DNA from: Akkermansia muciniphila
GTDB taxonomy: Bacteria > Verrucomicrobiota > Verrucomicrobiia > Verrucomicrobiales > Akkermansiaceae
Direction of reading: 5' to 3'
Length of the DNA stretch: 6,109 nucleotides
Assembly: GCA_945870545.1 (NCBI GenBank)
Contig: CAMBTF010000114.1
Coordinates: 1-6,109, forward strand
The notes under the pieces were generated by a model, which was not told the origin of the DNA, ran no database searches, and saw only the letters and a list, made by a program, of their open reading frames with translations. Positions within the stretch are counted from its first letter, which is position 1. Each line of letters starts with the position of its first letter. Shown in pieces: positions 4,081 to 6,109 of the stretch. A program made the position numbers and the translations under genes.

Positions 4081-5412
4081 TCATTGCTCCATCGCCTCGG
4101 CGCGGGAGATGAGGGCGCGGGCGGCGTCGAGGTTGCGGTTTTCGGAAATCCAGATGTCCGCCAAGGCGCGCATCGCGGCGGCGGTTTCCTTTTTCGATTC
4201 CTTGGGAAAGGTGCGGATTGCGTTGCGCAGGCGTTCCTCGGCGGCTTTCACCTGGCCTTGGGCGAGGAGTTCCTTGGCGGACTCCAGCAGGAAAGCCGGA
4301 TCCATATCGGCGGGATTTGCCAGCATCGCCTCGGCCTCGCGGAAAAGCCGTGCGGCGGAGTCCTTCGTCTCGGGATCGCGGGAAGTAGCGATGGCGAGTT
4401 TCATCATCAGCTTGGCGTCATCGTCGTGGCGGAAGACGGCTTTTTCCAGAAGGATGCGGGCGGTGCGGAACTCGCCGTCGGCGGTCATTTCATCGGCGAG
4501 TTTTAGAAATTCCTCGGCCGTCCCGCTGCGTATCCCGAGTAACTCCGCCGCGTGGCTGCGAGCTTCCGTGAGCTGACCTTTTTGGCGGAAATGCTTTGCC
4601 AAGGATTCATGCGCCAAGGCTTTCTTCGGGTGCACCTCCAGCACCTCGCACAGGACCTTCACCGCCTCCTCGTCCTGTTTGTCCGAGAAAAGCAAAATCC
4701 CCAACCGGATCTTGAGATCGAGCGATGAAGGCCGCGCCTCCACATGTTTCCGGAGGATACTGATCGCCTTGCCCAACCTGTCCGTGTGGCGGAAATGGTC
4801 GCTCGCCGCCCGCGCGATACCCGACCACTCGGGATGCGTTTCCAGCGCCTTAGAGAAACACGCATCGATCCGCCCCGCCGCCTCCTCATCGTGGCTGTCG
4901 TAGAGGCTTTTCGTGGTGGCAATGTAATAGTTCACAGCCTGTTCGGAATCCGTGGCCATCATCTCTAACAACTCCTTCGCACGGTCATCATCGCCGCGTT
5001 CGCGCGCGACACGGATAAGCCGCTCGAGGGCCATGTAGGCCCCCGGCATGGTTTCATGGACTTTCCCATAGAGCTCCTCACGTTTCCTCTGCGCAAGCGT
5101 ATCCCCCTTCCCCACCTCCCCGAGGAAATCGCCATATTCGATAGCGATGAAAGGCTCATTGGGGCGCGCCGCCATCACCCGCTCGTAAGTATCCAAGGCG
5201 GCGGCGCGGTCGCCTTCCTCCATGCGCGATTCAGCGATGATCCTTACCAGCGGTATCGCCAGCGGATCGGCTTCGTAGGCTTTGACGAAAAAAGCGGCGG
5301 ACGCCTCCGCATCGGCGCGTTCGCGTTCCAATACACCGTATGAAAAGTCCAGCAGACCGCCGCCGTATGTTCCGGCCAACGACAGCAGGTAGGGCAGCCA
5401 CGCTTTGCGCAT
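4081..5412 (-). CDS. Tetratricopeptide-repeat (TPR) protein of unknown role
   Basis: A 443-residue protein made almost wholly of paired amphipathic helices. Around ten to eleven TPR-like units can be picked out, for example at residues 20-53 (SYGVLER..A..FFVKAYEADP), 54-85 (ESRMEEGDRAAALDTYERV), 197-230, 232-263 (EEAVKVLCEVLEVHP), 265-297 and 374-407. Such arrays hold other proteins; no enzyme domain is attached. The N-terminus MRKAWLPYLLSLAG has two basic residues and a short hydrophobic run, too short for a confident signal peptide, so location is open. An in-frame TAA twelve bases upstream fixes the start at or after ATG 5412; AGG six bases before it is a weak ribosome site. It is divergent from the RRM gene and ends 130 bases before tRNA-Tyr. 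I cannot name its partner or pathway. Confidence 0.85.
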   Translation of the reverse strand: MRKAWLPYLLSLAGTYGGGLLDFSYGVLERERADAEASAAFFVKAYEADPLAIPLVRIIAESRMEEGDRAAALDTYERVMAARPNEPFIAIEYGDFLGEVGKGDTLAQRKREELYGKVHETMPGAYMALERLIRVARERGDDDRAKELLEMMATDSEQAVNYYIATTKSLYDSHDEEAAGRIDACFSKALETHPEWSGIARAASDHFRHTDRLGKAISILRKHVEARPSSLDLKIRLGILLFSDKQDEEAVKVLCEVLEVHPKKALAHESLAKHFRQKGQLTEARSHAAELLGIRSGTAEEFLKLADEMTADGEFRTARILLEKAVFRHDDDAKLMMKLAIATSRDPETKDSAARLFREAEAMLANPADMDPAFLLESAKELLAQGQVKAAEERLRNAIRTFPKESKKETAAAMRALADIWISENRNLDAARALISRAEAMEQ

Positions 5413-5459
5413 GCACCTGACTTACACCCCTCTCCATTTCATGAAAAGCCTACATGCCC

Positions 5460-5496
5460 TTCTTTTCCATGCGATCCATGCCTGTATGGAAAAGAA
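5460..5496. repeat. 11-bp perfect inverted repeat in the divergent intergenic region
   Basis: TTCTTTTCCAT (5460-5470) is the exact reverse complement of ATGGAAAAGAA (5486-5496), with a 15-base loop that itself carries CCATGC, the same six bases as those overlapping the left arm (5468-5473 and 5476-5481). No T-tract follows on either strand, so it is not a simple terminator. Its place 48 bases before the TPR gene and about 145 bases before the RRM gene suits an operator or an mRNA-leader structure. Confidence 0.6.
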
Positions 5497-5582
5497 AATT
5501 TGGTTCTTGCTAAAAATGGAACTCGGGGGCGTAGTGGCAGTTCGAACGGATTAAGAATGGTTTGCTCGCTTTTTGTTTGGTC

Positions 5583-5629
5583 CGTGACGCCAGGATCGGA
5601 GGAATCGCTTTAGGAAAATTGGCGTCACG
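5583..5629 (+). promoter_or_regulatory. 10-bp perfect inverted repeat just before the RRM gene
   Basis: CGTGACGCCA (5583-5592) pairs perfectly with TGGCGTCACG (5620-5629). The 27-base loop contains a free GGAGG at 5598-5602. The stem ends 11 bases before the ATG at 5641. With no Shine-Dalgarno sequence next to the start, the only good one is held in the loop about 40 bases away. As RNA this would be a stable leader hairpin that could control translation or be bound by the RRM protein itself; as DNA it could be an operator. The repeat is seen directly; the role is inferred. Confidence 0.55.
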
Positions 5630-5640
5630 AAATAGAACAA

Positions 5641-6108
5641 ATGGACATTTATGTGGGCAATCTGCCCTACACAGCAACTGAAGGAGACGTCTCTGACCTC
5701 TTCGCCGCATACGGCCCCGTCGAACGGGTCAAAATCATCACCGATCGTGATTCCGGACAATCCAAGGGATTCGCATTCGTGACACTCGGCGACCAGTCCC
5801 AGCTCAATGCGGCCATCGAAGGCCTCAACGATCAGGATTACCAAGGCCGCGCGCTCCGCGTGAACGCCTCCGAACCCCGTGAAGCACGCCCAAGCGGCGG
5901 TGGTGGATACGGCGGCGGCGGTGGTGGCGGCGGTGGCTACAAAGGCGGCGGTGGCGGTGGAAACCGTGGCGGCGGCGGTGGATACGGTGGCGGTGGCGGC
6001 GGCGGTGGCGGTGGCGGCGGCGGTGGCGGCGGCTACAAAGGCGGCGGCGGCGGTGGAAACCGTGGCGGCGGCGGTGGCGGCGGTGGTCGCGACAGCGGAC
6101 GCTGGTAA
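5641..6108 (+). CDS. RRM-domain RNA-binding protein with glycine-rich tail
   Basis: A complete 155-residue protein of the bacterial Rbp/glycine-rich RNA-binding type. Residues 1-78 form one RRM: RNP-2 is IYVGNL (3-8) and RNP-1 is KGFAFVTL (42-49), with aromatic Y4, F44 and F46 placed to stack on RNA bases. Strand 4 (GRALRVNASEP) ends the fold. From about residue 84 the tail is nearly all glycine, broken by GYGG, GYKGG and GNRGG, and ends in RDSGRW. Such tails are flexible, bind RNA weakly and can drive self-association. Cyanobacterial and plant relatives respond to cold; that role is not shown here. The tail contains a duplicated 47-bp block. The start at ATG 5641 is fixed by the RRM's first strand. 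It is divergent from the TPR gene and has a strong leader inverted repeat. Confidence 0.93.
   Translation: MDIYVGNLPYTATEGDVSDLFAAYGPVERVKIITDRDSGQSKGFAFVTLGDQSQLNAAIEGLNDQDYQGRALRVNASEPREARPSGGGGYGGGGGGGGGYKGGGGGGNRGGGGGYGGGGGGGGGGGGGGGGYKGGGGGGNRGGGGGGGGRDSGRW
5935..6077 (+). repeat. 47-bp direct repeat within the glycine-rich tail
   Basis: Bases 5935-5981 and 6031-6077 are the same 47-bp block with one silent difference (GGT versus GGC). Each begins at a codon boundary (residues 99 and 131) and encodes GYKGGGGGGNRGGGGG. The 96-bp offset is a multiple of three, so the duplication keeps the frame. Between and after them are runs of GGC/GGT codons prone to slippage. Confidence 0.85.
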
Positions 6109-6109
6109 C

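Noticed and set aside
4076..4576. 166-residue open frame on the plus strand
   Set aside because: It lies wholly opposite the TPR gene and is rich in serine, alanine and arginine, as expected of an antisense shadow in GC-rich DNA.
5551..5844. 97-residue minus-strand frame over the RRM gene start
   Set aside because: It is antisense to a clear RRM domain and has no recognisable motif.
5893..6105. CRISPR-like or minisatellite array
   Set aside because: The repeats are in-frame glycine codons inside a complete gene; there are no unique spacers.

Overview
The window looks like chromosomal DNA of a GC-rich bacterium, most likely a member of the Verrucomicrobiota. This is an inference from three things: the protein flavour (an RRM protein with a long glycine tail, a lone integrase-arm-like protein), the near absence of Shine-Dalgarno sequences before the genes, and intergenic repeats of the ACGGAT/ATCCGT and ATTGGAT type that I associate with that group. 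No single marker in the window proves it.

Layout. Left edge (1-409, minus): the first 136 codons of an ABC-F ATPase, cut by the window edge. From about 410 to 2700 lies a gene-poor accessory patch. It holds a short Phd-like antitoxin remnant (487-675, plus), a perfect-armed inverted repeat (706-787), a low-complexity stretch (about 800-1000), an intact vapB-vapC toxin-antitoxin operon (1003-1673, minus), a decayed C-terminus of a probable HD-type hydrolase (1744-1932, minus) next to two frame-breaking tandem repeats (1937-1990), a possible C-terminal gene scrap on the plus strand (2066-2215), and a 79-residue protein resembling only the arm-binding domain of tyrosine recombinases (2427-2666, plus). 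Then come ordinary cellular genes: D-alanine--D-alanine ligase (2798-3712, plus), a two-way terminator (3820-3848), tRNA-Tyr(GUA) (3866-3950, minus), a 443-residue TPR protein (4081-5412, minus) and, divergent from it, a complete RRM plus glycine-rich RNA-binding protein (5641-6108, plus).

How the parts relate. There is no single pathway. Ddl makes the D-Ala-D-Ala dipeptide of peptidoglycan; the ABC-F protein, tRNA-Tyr and RRM protein belong to translation and RNA handling; the TPR protein is a scaffold of unknown partner. The 410-2700 patch has the marks of a place where mobile or selfish pieces land and decay: two toxin-antitoxin traces, gene fragments and repeats. The most interesting non-coding signals are a 10-bp perfect inverted repeat directly before the RRM gene, an 11-bp perfect inverted repeat in the same divergent intergenic region, an odd palindrome before the integrase-like gene, and two competing hairpins before ddl. 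I see no CRISPR array, no complete insertion sequence and no clear new multi-gene system.
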